DNA from: MFWN01 sp964594115
Lineage (GTDB): Archaea > Nanobdellota > Nanobdellia > Pacearchaeales > GW2011-AR1
DNA: 64,000 bases
Assembly: GCA_964594115.1 (NCBI GenBank)
Contig: CAZQLD010000001.1
Coordinates: 19,700-83,699 of the forward strand
Direction: 5' to 3'
Shown: positions 1 through 8,022 of the stretch, one piece after another
Position numbering within the stretch: position 1 is the first letter of the stretch
Layout of the letters: each line of letters opens with the position of its first letter
Program-made: the position numbers and the translations under genes
Notes under the pieces: model-generated
Told to the model about the DNA's origin: nothing
The model's input: only the letters and a program-made list of their open reading frames with translations
The model's database searches: none

Positions 1-810
1 CCATCTCTTAAGATTTGGAAAAACAGCTTTTAAAGCAAGAAAAGTACACCAAGAAAAATTAAGATAAAGCATTCTCCCTAATCCTTCCTCCTCAAACTCT
101 TTATGCCCGACAGGCATCCTTTTTTCATCCCCATTAATATTATACTTCTTAACAAGCCACTTTATTGCTTCTAATGAATTTTCAATCCCTTTTCTTCCAT
201 CCCAAAAATGATTTGGAACCCTGTTAAACTCCCATTTAAAAAATCTGTCTGGATAAGCATCTTGTATTGCCTTCATTGGGCTATTTTTATAAAAAAGCCA
301 CAAAAAATTTCCCATATTAGAATCCACAAACAACTGATAACTCACTTTTTTTGGAATCTCCTCTAAATCAAATTTCCAAACCTCTTCTACTAAACCTCTA
401 ATAATTTTCCTAGGAAAACTCATATGATGTTTTTTTATATTTTTAAGATAAGTCCTGCCAAAATTCTTTCTTAAAAATTCTTTTAGAAACTCTATTTTTT
501 CTAAGGGGGTTATATCCGAAGAGCCAATTAAAAGATCTCCTATACTGTCTTCATCTTCTTCATATTTATGTATGCTCAAAGGCTTCTTGCCCCCTCCTCT
601 TTTTTGAGTCTTTTCCTTGTTCCTCAAGTTTCGAAAAGCATTTTCCACACAAACATACAAATAATTAGCAGGAACATCAGGTTTTTCCTCCAAAACTTCA
701 AAAATCTTAAGCCTTGCAATCTGCTCTAAATCCTCTCTCTCATGAAAATCTGGACTATATCTTCTAGCAATTGCACTGATTCCAGGCTCTAAATCCTCTA
801 ATTGAATCAT
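1..810 (-). CDS. Sigma-70 region-2-like protein with C-terminal repeats, 3' end outside window
   Basis: The frame is open for 270 codons from an ATG at 810 to the window edge, so the C-terminus is missing. Residues about 10-65 resemble sigma-70 region 2: AIARRYSPDF, then REDLEQIARLKIFEVLE, then a helix ending in NLRNKEKTQKR. This is the pattern of the core-binding helices and the YxxxxxDLxQEA motif. After residue 130 two related segments follow (PMKAIQDAYPDRFFKWEF with VPNHFWDG, then FLALKAVFPNLKRW), suggesting tandem repeats of about 70 residues. A strong Shine-Dalgarno (AAAGGAGGC) lies 7 nt before the ATG, unlike most genes here. The region-2 similarity is from reading the sequence. Use as a transcription factor is inference, since archaea do not use sigma factors. 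Confidence 0.7.
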   Translation of the reverse strand, partial: MIQLEDLEPGISAIARRYSPDFHEREDLEQIARLKIFEVLEEKPDVPANYLYVCVENAFRNLRNKEKTQKRGGGKKPLSIHKYEEDEDSIGDLLIGSSDITPLEKIEFLKEFLRKNFGRTYLKNIKKHHMSFPRKIIRGLVEEVWKFDLEEIPKKVSYQLFVDSNMGNFLWLFYKNSPMKAIQDAYPDRFFKWEFNRVPNHFWDGRKGIENSLEAIKWLVKKYNINGDEKRMPVGHKEFEEEGLGRMLYLNFSWCTFLALKAVFPNLKRW

Positions 811-817
811 AAAATAG

Positions 818-826
818 CCTCCTTTT
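818..826 (-). promoter_or_regulatory. Strong Shine-Dalgarno before the sigma-like gene
   Basis: The minus strand reads AAAGGAGGC seven bases before the ATG at 810. This fixes that start. It contrasts with the leaderless arrangement seen at many other genes in the window. Confidence 0.7.
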
Positions 827-910
827 AATTTTTATACACTAATATGGACTTGTAAACTATATACCTTTTACTGCACAAGTTTTGTCAATAGTGTTGTATA
901 AAACAATAAT

Positions 911-919
911 CTTTAAAAA
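911..919 (+). promoter_or_regulatory. TATA-like box, leaderless gene at 940
   Basis: CTTTAAAAA sits about 21 bases before the ATG at 940. Start of transcription would fall on or next to the start codon. The same spacing recurs before 3919, 4267, 5953 (minus), 32611 and 33984. Confidence 0.5.
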
Positions 920-939
920 CCCAGAATCTCTATGTTATT

Positions 940-1776
940 ATGCTAAATACAGATACAATAAGAAAAATAGAGAATTTTGTGTATGAAAAGCCAAGAAGTA
1001 TTCAAGAAATAGCCCAACACCTAAAAAAAAACTGGAGAACAGCTGATAGGTATATCAGAGAAATAGAAAAAGAGTTTGGTACACTCTCAACACGTGTTTT
1101 TAGAGAAGGAACAAGAGGCGCTCTGAAAATAGTATACTGGGCATCTATTGAAAAAATAAGCCACTCTATTTTCCAGGAAAAACTTGAGCAAGAAATAATG
1201 ACTGCAAGAAAAAAAGAAGATTTTTCTGTTTTTGACATTTTCCAGCATATAGAAGACAAAAACAAGAAAGTAAGTGTAGAAATAGCCAAAGAGGAAGACT
1301 CAACAAACCTGGCTGAATTTGCCAATGCCCTCTCAACAGTAAAAAAACAGCTTTTAATTTTTTCAGGAAATTTATCATTTATTAATTTGAAAAATAAAGA
1401 AGTTGATATTTTCAAGATTCTTGAAAATCTTGTTAAGAAAAATATAAGTATGAAGATACTCTGCAGAGTGGACCTTGCTGGAAAAGAAAACATTAAAAAA
1501 TTGCTCTCTCTTAATTTTAAATACAGAAAACAAAATATAGAAATAAGACACGCATATCAGCCGCTAAGGGCCATAGTGATTGATAATAAAATTTCAAGAT
1601 TAAAAGAAATAAAAGAACCTACAGGAAGAAAATACGAGCTAAACAAAAAGATTTTTATATTCTACACCATAAAAGATAAAAAATGGATAGACTGGCTCTC
1701 TAGGATTTTCTGGAAGATTTTTTTTAGTTCAATAGATGCCAACAAAAGGTTGGAAGAAGTGGATAAACTTAAATAG
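940..1776 (+). CDS. Winged-helix regulator with TrmB/PLD-like C-terminal domain
   Basis: Residues about 5-60 form a helix-turn-helix (SIQEIAQHLKKNWRTADRYI), followed by a linker and a C-terminal alpha/beta part. There ILENLVKKNISMKILCRVD resembles the phospholipase-D-like sensor half of TrmB-type regulators. This suggests a DNA-binding regulator, but the effector is unknown. The start is chosen because a CTTTAAAAA box lies about 21 bases upstream. The gene ends 20 bases before topoisomerase I and is probably co-transcribed with it. It diverges from the sigma-like gene. Confidence 0.6.
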   Translation: MLNTDTIRKIENFVYEKPRSIQEIAQHLKKNWRTADRYIREIEKEFGTLSTRVFREGTRGALKIVYWASIEKISHSIFQEKLEQEIMTARKKEDFSVFDIFQHIEDKNKKVSVEIAKEEDSTNLAEFANALSTVKKQLLIFSGNLSFINLKNKEVDIFKILENLVKKNISMKILCRVDLAGKENIKKLLSLNFKYRKQNIEIRHAYQPLRAIVIDNKISRLKEIKEPTGRKYELNKKIFIFYTIKDKKWIDWLSRIFWKIFFSSIDANKRLEEVDKLK

Positions 1777-1796
1777 CCTAAAAAAGTAAAAAGAAA

Positions 1797-3875
1797 ATGC
1801 CAAAAGAAAAAATAGAACTAATTATCACAGAAAAACCAGCTGCAGCTGCAAAAATAGCAGCAGCTTTAGGAAAAGCTGAAAAGAGAAGTTTAGGTGGTGT
1901 AGCTTATTATGAAATTAAAAAAGCTGGGAAGAGAATCTTAGTTGGATGTGCAGTAGGTCATTTATTTTCATTAAAACAAGCTGAAAAATCCTCAGGATGG
2001 CCTATCTTTGATATTGAATGGAAGCCAAATTATGAAGTAAGAAAAAAAGACTGGAGTAAAAAATACTATACTACTCTACAAAAATTATGCAAAGAAGCTA
2101 ATTCCTTTATTGTAGCATGTGACTATGATGTTGAAGGAGAGGTAATTGGATGGAATATCCTGCGTTTTATAGCTAAGAAAGAAAACGCCAAAAGAATGAA
2201 ATTCTCTACCCTTACAGCTTCTGAATTAAAAGAATCTTACAAAAATGTAATGAAAGAAATAAACTTTGGGCAAGCTTATGCTGGTGAAACCCGCCATAAA
2301 TTAGACTGGCTTTATGGCATTAACCTAAGCCGGGCATTAATGGAAGCAATAAAAAAAGCAGGAAGTTTCAAGATTCTCTCAATCGGAAGAGTCCAGGGCC
2401 CTTCTTTGCATTTAGTTGTGGAAAAAGAAAAATCTATACAGAATTTCAAACCAGAGCCTTTTTGGCAGGTCTATCTTTTGGTAAGTAACAGCCATAAGGT
2501 TGAGGTAAAATACCCTAAAGATATAACAAAAAAAACTGAATTGGCTAAATTTAAAATATTAAAAGGAAAGACAGCAGAAGCTACAACAAAAAAAACAGAA
2601 GAGAAGGTTAATCCTCCAGCGCCTTTTGACCTAACTACTCTCCAGACAGAAGCTTATAAGTTTCATAATTTCAGCCCTTCTAGAACTCTGCAAATAGCAC
2701 AGCAGCTTTATCTTGCCGGCTTGATTTCTTATCCCAGAACATCTTCTCAAAAACTTCCCCCAAGCATCCAGTATAAAGAACTCTTAAAAAAATTATTAAA
2801 AAAATACAAAAAACTTGTGGATTATGCTAAAAACAGCAAACCAGTAGAAGGGAAAAAATCAGATCCTGCACACCCTTCAATATACCCAACAGGAGAATAC
2901 AAAGACTTACAGGCAGAAGAAAAAAAGCTTTATGAATTAATTGTCAAAAGATTTATAAGTTGTTTTTGTGAACCTGCTGCCCTGGAAACTAAAAAAATAC
3001 AGGTAATGGTTAATAATTTAAAATTTACAGCCAAAGGTTTACAAATTAAGGACAAAGGATGGATGAATGTTTATCCTGCTAAAATGCAGGAAAAAAAGCT
3101 TCCTGATTTAAATGGCAAGGTAAAAATCAAGGAAATAAGAATTGAAGAAAAAATGACCCAGCCACCAAAAAGATATACTCCTGCTTCATTAGTAAGAGAG
3201 CTTGAAAAAAGAGATCTTGGAACCAAGGCAACCCGTTCATCAATTGTTGAAACACTCTTTGATAGGGGATATATAAAAGGAAGAAGCATAGAGGCTACAA
3301 AACTAGGCATCTCTCTAATTGATAGTTTAACAAGACACTCTCCAATTATTATTGACCAAAAATTAACAAGAGATTTTGAAAAACAAATGGAGTCTATACA
3401 AACCAGCAAAAAAGAGCTAAAACAAAAATCAGAAAAGATTATTGAAGAGGCAAAAGGAAGTTTGAAAAAAATAGAAAAACAATTTAGGAAAAACGAAGCA
3501 AAGATTGGTAAGGAATTAGTTGCTTCAGTAAATCATATAAGAGAACAGGAAAGAAAAGATAATACCCTCACTCCTTGTCCAAAATGTGGAAAAGGAAATT
3601 TAAGAATCCTATATAACAGAAAAAGCAGGAGATATTTTGTTGCTTGTTCTGCTTATCCTGACTGTAGAAATACCTACTCCCTGCCCCCAAACAGTTTAAT
3701 CAAGCCGGTTTTAGATAAAGAAGGGAAAAATGAAACCTGTGAGCACTGTAACTTCCCCCTCCTCTTAGCTCTAAGAAAAGGAAAACGCCCCTGGAAATTC
3801 TGCTTTAACCCAGAATGCATAACTAGAAAAGAATATAACAATAACAAAGAAACCAACGAAAGCAAAAAAGAGTAA
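1797..3875 (+). CDS. topA: DNA topoisomerase I (type IA)
   Basis: This 692-residue type IA topoisomerase relaxes negative supercoils by passing strands through a transient 5'-phosphotyrosine nick. The Toprim domain opens the protein (IITEKPAAAAKIA, then ACDYDVEGEVIGW with the acidic metal ligands). The catalytic tyrosine lies in LISYPRTSSQKLP, at about residue 315. The C-terminus carries two zinc ribbons, one starting CPKCGKGNL and one starting CEHCNFPLL and closing with CFNPEC. Length and domain order are normal for archaeal TopA. It lies directly downstream of the winged-helix gene. Confidence 0.95.
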   Translation: MPKEKIELIITEKPAAAAKIAAALGKAEKRSLGGVAYYEIKKAGKRILVGCAVGHLFSLKQAEKSSGWPIFDIEWKPNYEVRKKDWSKKYYTTLQKLCKEANSFIVACDYDVEGEVIGWNILRFIAKKENAKRMKFSTLTASELKESYKNVMKEINFGQAYAGETRHKLDWLYGINLSRALMEAIKKAGSFKILSIGRVQGPSLHLVVEKEKSIQNFKPEPFWQVYLLVSNSHKVEVKYPKDITKKTELAKFKILKGKTAEATTKKTEEKVNPPAPFDLTTLQTEAYKFHNFSPSRTLQIAQQLYLAGLISYPRTSSQKLPPSIQYKELLKKLLKKYKKLVDYAKNSKPVEGKKSDPAHPSIYPTGEYKDLQAEEKKLYELIVKRFISCFCEPAALETKKIQVMVNNLKFTAKGLQIKDKGWMNVYPAKMQEKKLPDLNGKVKIKEIRIEEKMTQPPKRYTPASLVRELEKRDLGTKATRSSIVETLFDRGYIKGRSIEATKLGISLIDSLTRHSPIIIDQKLTRDFEKQMESIQTSKKELKQKSEKIIEEAKGSLKKIEKQFRKNEAKIGKELVASVNHIREQERKDNTLTPCPKCGKGNLRILYNRKSRRYFVACSAYPDCRNTYSLPPNSLIKPVLDKEGKNETCEHCNFPLLLALRKGKRPWKFCFNPECITRKEYNNNKETNESKKE

Positions 3876-3918
3876 AAAAAATAATCTTTAAAAAGCCTGT
3901 TTTCTAAAACAAAATACA

Positions 3919-4188
3919 ATGCCCTTATTTGATATGTATTGCGGAAATGCTGCGTGCGGGCAATATCACATAGAAGACACTTACTTAGTTAAAAACCCAA
4001 GAAACATGCCCAACTGTACAGAGTGCGGAGAAAAACTTGAAAAAATCATAAGTCCTTTTTTTGCAAAAACCTCTGACAAAACAGGAAGCAAACCAAAATG
4101 GTCTCCTGTTGTTTTTTGCCCAATTGCAAAAATAGTACTCCCTCTTGCAAAAAAAGCAAAAAGAAAATATCAAGCTAGTTTAAATTAA
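3919..4188 (+). CDS. Small zinc-ribbon protein (FmdB-like)
   Basis: The protein has 89 residues and opens MPLFDMYCGNAACGQYH, followed by NCTECGEKLEKIISPFF. This CxxxxC...CxxC layout resembles FmdB-type putative regulatory zinc ribbons. The C-terminus is basic (KKAKRKYQ). A CTTTAAAAAG box lies about 20 bases before the ATG, giving it its own leaderless promoter. Target and function are not evident. Confidence 0.5.
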   Translation: MPLFDMYCGNAACGQYHIEDTYLVKNPRNMPNCTECGEKLEKIISPFFAKTSDKTGSKPKWSPVVFCPIAKIVLPLAKKAKRKYQASLN

Positions 4189-4266
4189 ATATCCTGCAAC
4201 AAGAGTAAAATATTATATATAACCAATAATAAACTTCTTTAAAAATATAAAAAACAAAGATAATTT

Positions 4267-4629
4267 ATGAAACTTTCACTTATAGTTACAAGAGAATCTG
4301 ATGAAAAATTATGTGAGCTTATAGAAGGATTAAAAAACCCTCCAGGATTTGGTGAAAAAGTAAAAATAACAAGATTTGAAGATTTACCAGGAAAATATGG
4401 TTTAGAATGGCATTGCGGAGAATTTTGTTATGGAGGAATGCTTGTAAGAGTAGTTAATGGAATGATACTTGCTAATAGGGCTAGATATTTAATAGAAAGT
4501 GTGTTAAGAGATGAAAAAATTAGTTTTGAAGAGTATGAAGAGTTTGATATCTCTAAACAGAAATTAGATTCTAAAAAACTAACAATTAATGAACCAGGAA
4601 CTAGCCCTAACTTAATCTATATTCCTTAA
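4267..4629 (+). CDS. Hypothetical protein, 120 aa
   Basis: I do not recognise this family. It is a soluble mixed alpha/beta protein with a CxxxFCYGG segment (EWHCGEFCYGGMLVRVVNG) in the middle. A TTTAAAAATA box about 24 bases upstream supports the start. It is convergent with the decarboxylase gene that ends 7 bases away. Confidence 0.6.
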   Translation: MKLSLIVTRESDEKLCELIEGLKNPPGFGEKVKITRFEDLPGKYGLEWHCGEFCYGGMLVRVVNGMILANRARYLIESVLRDEKISFEEYEEFDISKQKLDSKKLTINEPGTSPNLIYIP

Positions 4630-4636
4630 ATTCCCT

Positions 4637-5953
4637 CTACTCCTTCTTAACAACAGTAACTTCATTCTGAAGCATATGCTCCATAGTCTGTCTTCTTTTT
4701 ATTAAACTAACCTCTCTGTCAGTATCAATCAAAACTTCTGCAGCAGCAGGAAAAGAATTATACCCTTTAACATTCATAGAAGAACAATAAGCTCCACTTC
4801 CCTCAATAACAAGAAAATCTCCTATCTTAGCTTCACACAACAATCTTTCACTTAGTGTTCCGGGCTCATCTAATTTTGGACTTACAAGATCTCCAGATTC
4901 ACAACAATGTCCTACAACAACGTACTTTTCTGTTCCTCTTTCCTCACTAGTTTTAGGAACTATAATAATTGGATGCTGGGCACCATATAAAGAAGGCCTT
5001 GTAATTTCTGTCATTCCTGAATCTATTTTAATAAAATGCCTAGAATGCTCAAAATCATACTCAAAAACACCTTCCTTATAAACAGTTGAAACAACATCAA
5101 TAACCTTACTAACTAAAGCTCCTGCATTTGCAACTAAAAATGTTCCAGGCTCTACTTCTAACCTTAATTGTCTTTCAGTTTGTTCTGCAAAGGCAATAAA
5201 AGCCTGCTTAACAGGCATTCCGCACTCTTGTAAATCAGTTGATTTCTCATTAGCCATTCTCCCAACTTTATAACCACCCCCTAAATTCAAAATTTTTACT
5301 TTATGACCTTTATTAATAAACTTCTTAACAATATTAAGACTCATTAAAGCTACTTTTTTCCAAATTTCAGGATCAGAACCAGACCCAATATGAGTGTGAA
5401 CCCTTTTTATGTTTAAATCATAATTCTTAGCAACACAAAAAACATCATTTAAATACTCATGCCAGATACCAAAACTAGATGCAGGACCTCCTGTATTTGT
5501 CATATCAGTTCCTCCAGAACCTAAGCCAGGATTTATTCTAACTGAAACACTTGAATTAGGAAACCTCTCTCCGTATTGTTCTAACTGATATAAAGAACAA
5601 GCGTTAAACTCCACTGCTTTATCAACAATAAATTCTAGATTTACAGGAAACTGCTGAGAAGTCAGAAGTATATTTTCAGGAGGAATTCCTGCAAGAGCAG
5701 CTCTCTCAACCTCATACTCAGAAGAAGCATCTATCTTTATCCCTTTATTATGAAATATCCTCAAAATATTTAAATTAGGATTAGCCTTCATAGCATATCT
5801 TACTGTCAGACCAAAAGCATTTGGAAAAGCTAAAGCTTTATCTGCCTGTTGCTCTAAAAGCTTTCTAGAATAAACAAAAACAGGTGTCTCAAACTGTTTA
5901 GCAATATCTCTAACCTGCTCCCCTTTTAAAAATCTTAATTTCTCTAACTTCAT
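4637..5953 (-). CDS. lysA: PLP-dependent decarboxylase, diaminopimelate decarboxylase type
   Basis: This is a fold-III decarboxylase with an alanine-racemase-like barrel. The PLP lysine is in VRYAMKANPN. The barrel has LNLGGGYKVGRM and the phosphate-binding EPGTFLVANAG. The C-terminal CESGDLVSP supplies the cysteine typical of diaminopimelate, ornithine and arginine decarboxylases. The first open ATG is at 6007, but a TTATAA box at 5975-5983 lies inside that extension, so I place the start at 5953 (MKLEKLRF). Diaminopimelate is the likely substrate, giving lysine. A related diamino acid cannot be excluded, because no other lysine gene is present here. Confidence 0.8.
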   Translation of the reverse strand: MKLEKLRFLKGEQVRDIAKQFETPVFVYSRKLLEQQADKALAFPNAFGLTVRYAMKANPNLNILRIFHNKGIKIDASSEYEVERAALAGIPPENILLTSQQFPVNLEFIVDKAVEFNACSLYQLEQYGERFPNSSVSVRINPGLGSGGTDMTNTGGPASSFGIWHEYLNDVFCVAKNYDLNIKRVHTHIGSGSDPEIWKKVALMSLNIVKKFINKGHKVKILNLGGGYKVGRMANEKSTDLQECGMPVKQAFIAFAEQTERQLRLEVEPGTFLVANAGALVSKVIDVVSTVYKEGVFEYDFEHSRHFIKIDSGMTEITRPSLYGAQHPIIIVPKTSEERGTEKYVVVGHCCESGDLVSPKLDEPGTLSERLLCEAKIGDFLVIEGSGAYCSSMNVKGYNSFPAAAEVLIDTDREVSLIKRRQTMEHMLQNEVTVVKKE

Positions 5954-5974
5954 TTGAAAAAACTGTAAAAAGAA

Positions 5975-5983
5975 TTTATAAGT
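5975..5983 (-). promoter_or_regulatory. TATA-like box fixing the decarboxylase start
   Basis: The minus strand reads CTTATAAAT 22-30 bases before the ATG at 5953. A transcript starting 25 bases downstream of this box would exclude the upstream in-frame ATG at 6007. Confidence 0.55.
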
Positions 5984-6007
5984 TTTTATTTGATTGAAAA
6001 TATACAA

Positions 6008-6745
6008 TTAAATCCAGCCTCTTTTCCTAATCCCCTTATTAATTATCTCAAAGTTAAGTTCTTTCTCTGGAAGACTTCTGTGTTTTCTCAATATTGCTTT
6101 TTTCTTTCCCCTGTTATTCTGCAGCTCTATAATGCACTTGCTCCAGTATTTTAAAATATCTCCTCCAACCATACTAACCCCTCTTTCCTTGCCTTCCTTA
6201 AAATCTTTTTCACTTAGAAATTCACTATACACCTGATTTGTTACAATCACTGGAATTTGCTTTTTTCTTGAAATTTCAGCAAGTATTCTCATTTGTGTAG
6301 CCAGTTTAGAATTTATCTCTTTTACCTTAGCTTCAGACTCTCTTTTTGCCTCTGCCAACTCTAATCTATAAAGCATAGCCATCCCATCTACAATTATTAA
6401 ATTTATTATGCTTGATTTTATTTCTTTAAGAAGTTTATAAAAAGAAATCTCTTGCTCCTTGAATGTTGTTGGTTTTAAAAGAAGAATATTATTCAAAACC
6501 TCTTCATAACCCCCTCCTGCCAACTGCCTGAATCTTTCAATAGAAAAACCTCCTTCTGTATCCACATAAATAACCTTGTTTCCTTTTTTTGCTTGGCTCA
6601 CTGTTACTAAAAGGCAAAAATTTGTCTTGCCACTTCCAGCAGGCCCGTAAATAGTAGTTATAATATCCTTCTCATAACCTCCAAAAAGCCATCTGTTTAA
6701 TTCATAACTTCCAGCAGATATTTTCCTTTCTTTCTTAACATCCAT
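6008..6745 (-). CDS. radB: RadB, RecA-superfamily recombination protein
   Basis: The protein is 245 residues, consisting of the ATPase core without the N-terminal HhH domain of RadA. Walker A is GPAGSGKTN at about residue 34. Walker B is in NLIIVDGMAMLY. PVIVTNQVYSEF matches the RecA-family loop region. This is the usual archaeal RadB, thought to assist RadA and Holliday junction processing. It diverges from the DUF4389 gene at 6827. Confidence 0.85.
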   Translation of the reverse strand: MDVKKERKISAGSYELNRWLFGGYEKDIITTIYGPAGSGKTNFCLLVTVSQAKKGNKVIYVDTEGGFSIERFRQLAGGGYEEVLNNILLLKPTTFKEQEISFYKLLKEIKSSIINLIIVDGMAMLYRLELAEAKRESEAKVKEINSKLATQMRILAEISRKKQIPVIVTNQVYSEFLSEKDFKEGKERGVSMVGGDILKYWSKCIIELQNNRGKKKAILRKHRSLPEKELNFEIINKGIRKRGWI

Positions 6746-6826
6746 AAAAACAAGAAGAAAAAAGAGATTATAAGGATTATTATAACAAAAGATAGATTTA
6801 AAAATAGTAAAAATATTATATTTTTC

Positions 6827-7126
6827 ATGGTGAAAAGCAAAAAAGCTAAAAAAGAATCCAAAGAGAAAACAGAGGCGTGGTTTAGAATTTTAGTCCTAAT
6901 AATAACTGGGATAATCCTTGTATTATGGAAATACCTAATAATTGCCTTGATTGTAATCAATTGGTTTATAACAGTCTTCTCAGGAAAGAGAAACAGGGAT
7001 ATAGCTGAATTTTGCGAATACTGGAATACAGAAGTATACAATTATATTGAATATATAACATTCATGACTAACAAACGTCCATTCCCATTCAGTAATATGA
7101 AAAGAATAGGCAAGTTTGAGAAATAA
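6827..7126 (+). CDS. Membrane protein with DUF4389-type domain
   Basis: The protein has 99 residues: a basic N-terminus, then two adjacent hydrophobic segments (about residues 20-55). The signature is ITVFSGKRNRDIAEFCEY followed by TNKRPFPF, which matches the DUF4389 pattern of a short membrane unit followed by an FxxGxR and a PPF-like motif. Function unknown. It is divergent from radB and convergent with the AMMECR1 gene, which ends at the next base. Confidence 0.6.
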   Translation: MVKSKKAKKESKEKTEAWFRILVLIITGIILVLWKYLIIALIVINWFITVFSGKRNRDIAEFCEYWNTEVYNYIEYITFMTNKRPFPFSNMKRIGKFEK

Positions 7127-7669
7127 TTATTTTCCTTCTAGTTCTTCTTCTTTAATTATTTTAGCCTGAAACTTCCATAATTTAAATTTAGAATCTTTCC
7201 AGCTGTCAAGAGGAAGCCCTGCTTTTTCACATAAAGCTCTTAAAAATTGCTCTTCATTTAGTTTATGCTCAACAGCTACCTGTGGAAGAAGCAGCCCCCC
7301 TAACCCTTCATACTCACACATTAAACCATCCCTGCCTATTCTAATATTTTCTAATCTGGATTCAGTTTGCTCTGGAACAGACAAAATTGAGATTTCTATC
7401 TTAACTTCAATAAACTCTTTTTCAGATAGGGGCGGAAATCTCGGGTCTCCAAAAGCAGCTGACTTAGCTGCTAAAATAATAGCCTTCCCCAAAGGCATAG
7501 AAGGATAAGGAAAACCAATACACCCCCTTAACTCGCCATTCCTTGTGAGAGTAACAAAAACCCCCCTTTTTTCCTTTAGCTCCTTATAACCCGGAGTCCT
7601 AATCTTCTTTCCACTAAACTCAGCTGCAATAGCTTCTTTAGCTAATTTAATAAAATTAATTTCATCCAT
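7127..7669 (-). CDS. AMMECR1-domain protein
   Basis: The AMMECR1 core is clear: RGVFVTLTRNGELRGCIGFP, then AAKSAAFGDPRFPPLSEKEF. The RGCIGF motif is the family's most conserved segment. The length (180 aa) is that of stand-alone archaeal members. The biochemical role is unknown, although members often sit beside Memo and radical SAM partners, which are absent here. It lies upstream of nothing obvious in the same operon. Confidence 0.9.
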   Translation of the reverse strand: MDEINFIKLAKEAIAAEFSGKKIRTPGYKELKEKRGVFVTLTRNGELRGCIGFPYPSMPLGKAIILAAKSAAFGDPRFPPLSEKEFIEVKIEISILSVPEQTESRLENIRIGRDGLMCEYEGLGGLLLPQVAVEHKLNEEQFLRALCEKAGLPLDSWKDSKFKLWKFQAKIIKEEELEGK

Positions 7670-7715
7670 TTTTATAATTTAAATAAAGAAACAAGATTAA
7701 TAAATTTTCTTATCT

Positions 7716-7979
7716 CTATTTGGCTTTTTTAAACTCATTAAGAACCTTGCTTGTAGCTTTCTCTATCTTACTTATTGCACCCTGTAATGCCTCTTTAGCA
7801 GTCTTTCCCTGGCTTTTTATATGCAAAATAGGGTCCTTACTTGGATGCTCCCTTCTCCAGGCAACAAATTTCACATCAGAATCTTCATTCAAATAAACCC
7901 TTAAAATCTCAACTAATGTAAGATTACCTACTTGCACTTTTAATTCCTGCTTCTCATCCTTAAGAATCTTAATTTCCAT
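7716..7979 (-). CDS. rpoL: RNA polymerase subunit Rpo11 (L)
   Basis: This small alpha-like subunit pairs with Rpo3 in the archaeal RNA polymerase assembly platform. NLTLVEILRVYLNEDSDV and WRREHPSKDPILHIKSQG match the family (the usual text is H(P)xxxxPxxxIxT). Two in-frame ATGs exist. I take 7979 (MEIKIL), as a TATTTTTAAAA-like box sits about 21 bases upstream. Confidence 0.9.
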   Translation of the reverse strand: MEIKILKDEKQELKVQVGNLTLVEILRVYLNEDSDVKFVAWRREHPSKDPILHIKSQGKTAKEALQGAISKIEKATSKVLNEFKKAK

Positions 7980-8022
7980 ACAAAGCATAGAAAAATGGTA
8001 TTTTTAAAATTATGCATTGGAA

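Noticed and set aside
1002..1493. Open frame opposite the winged-helix gene
   Set aside because: The plus-strand product has a clear HTH and promoter. The antisense product is low-complexity hydrophobic.
6008..6745. RadA rather than RadB
   Set aside because: The protein is 245 residues with no N-terminal HhH domain, which fits RadB.
6697..7041. Hydrophobic frame antisense to the DUF4389 gene
   Set aside because: It overlaps the radB start and the whole plus-strand DUF4389-type gene, which has recognisable motifs.
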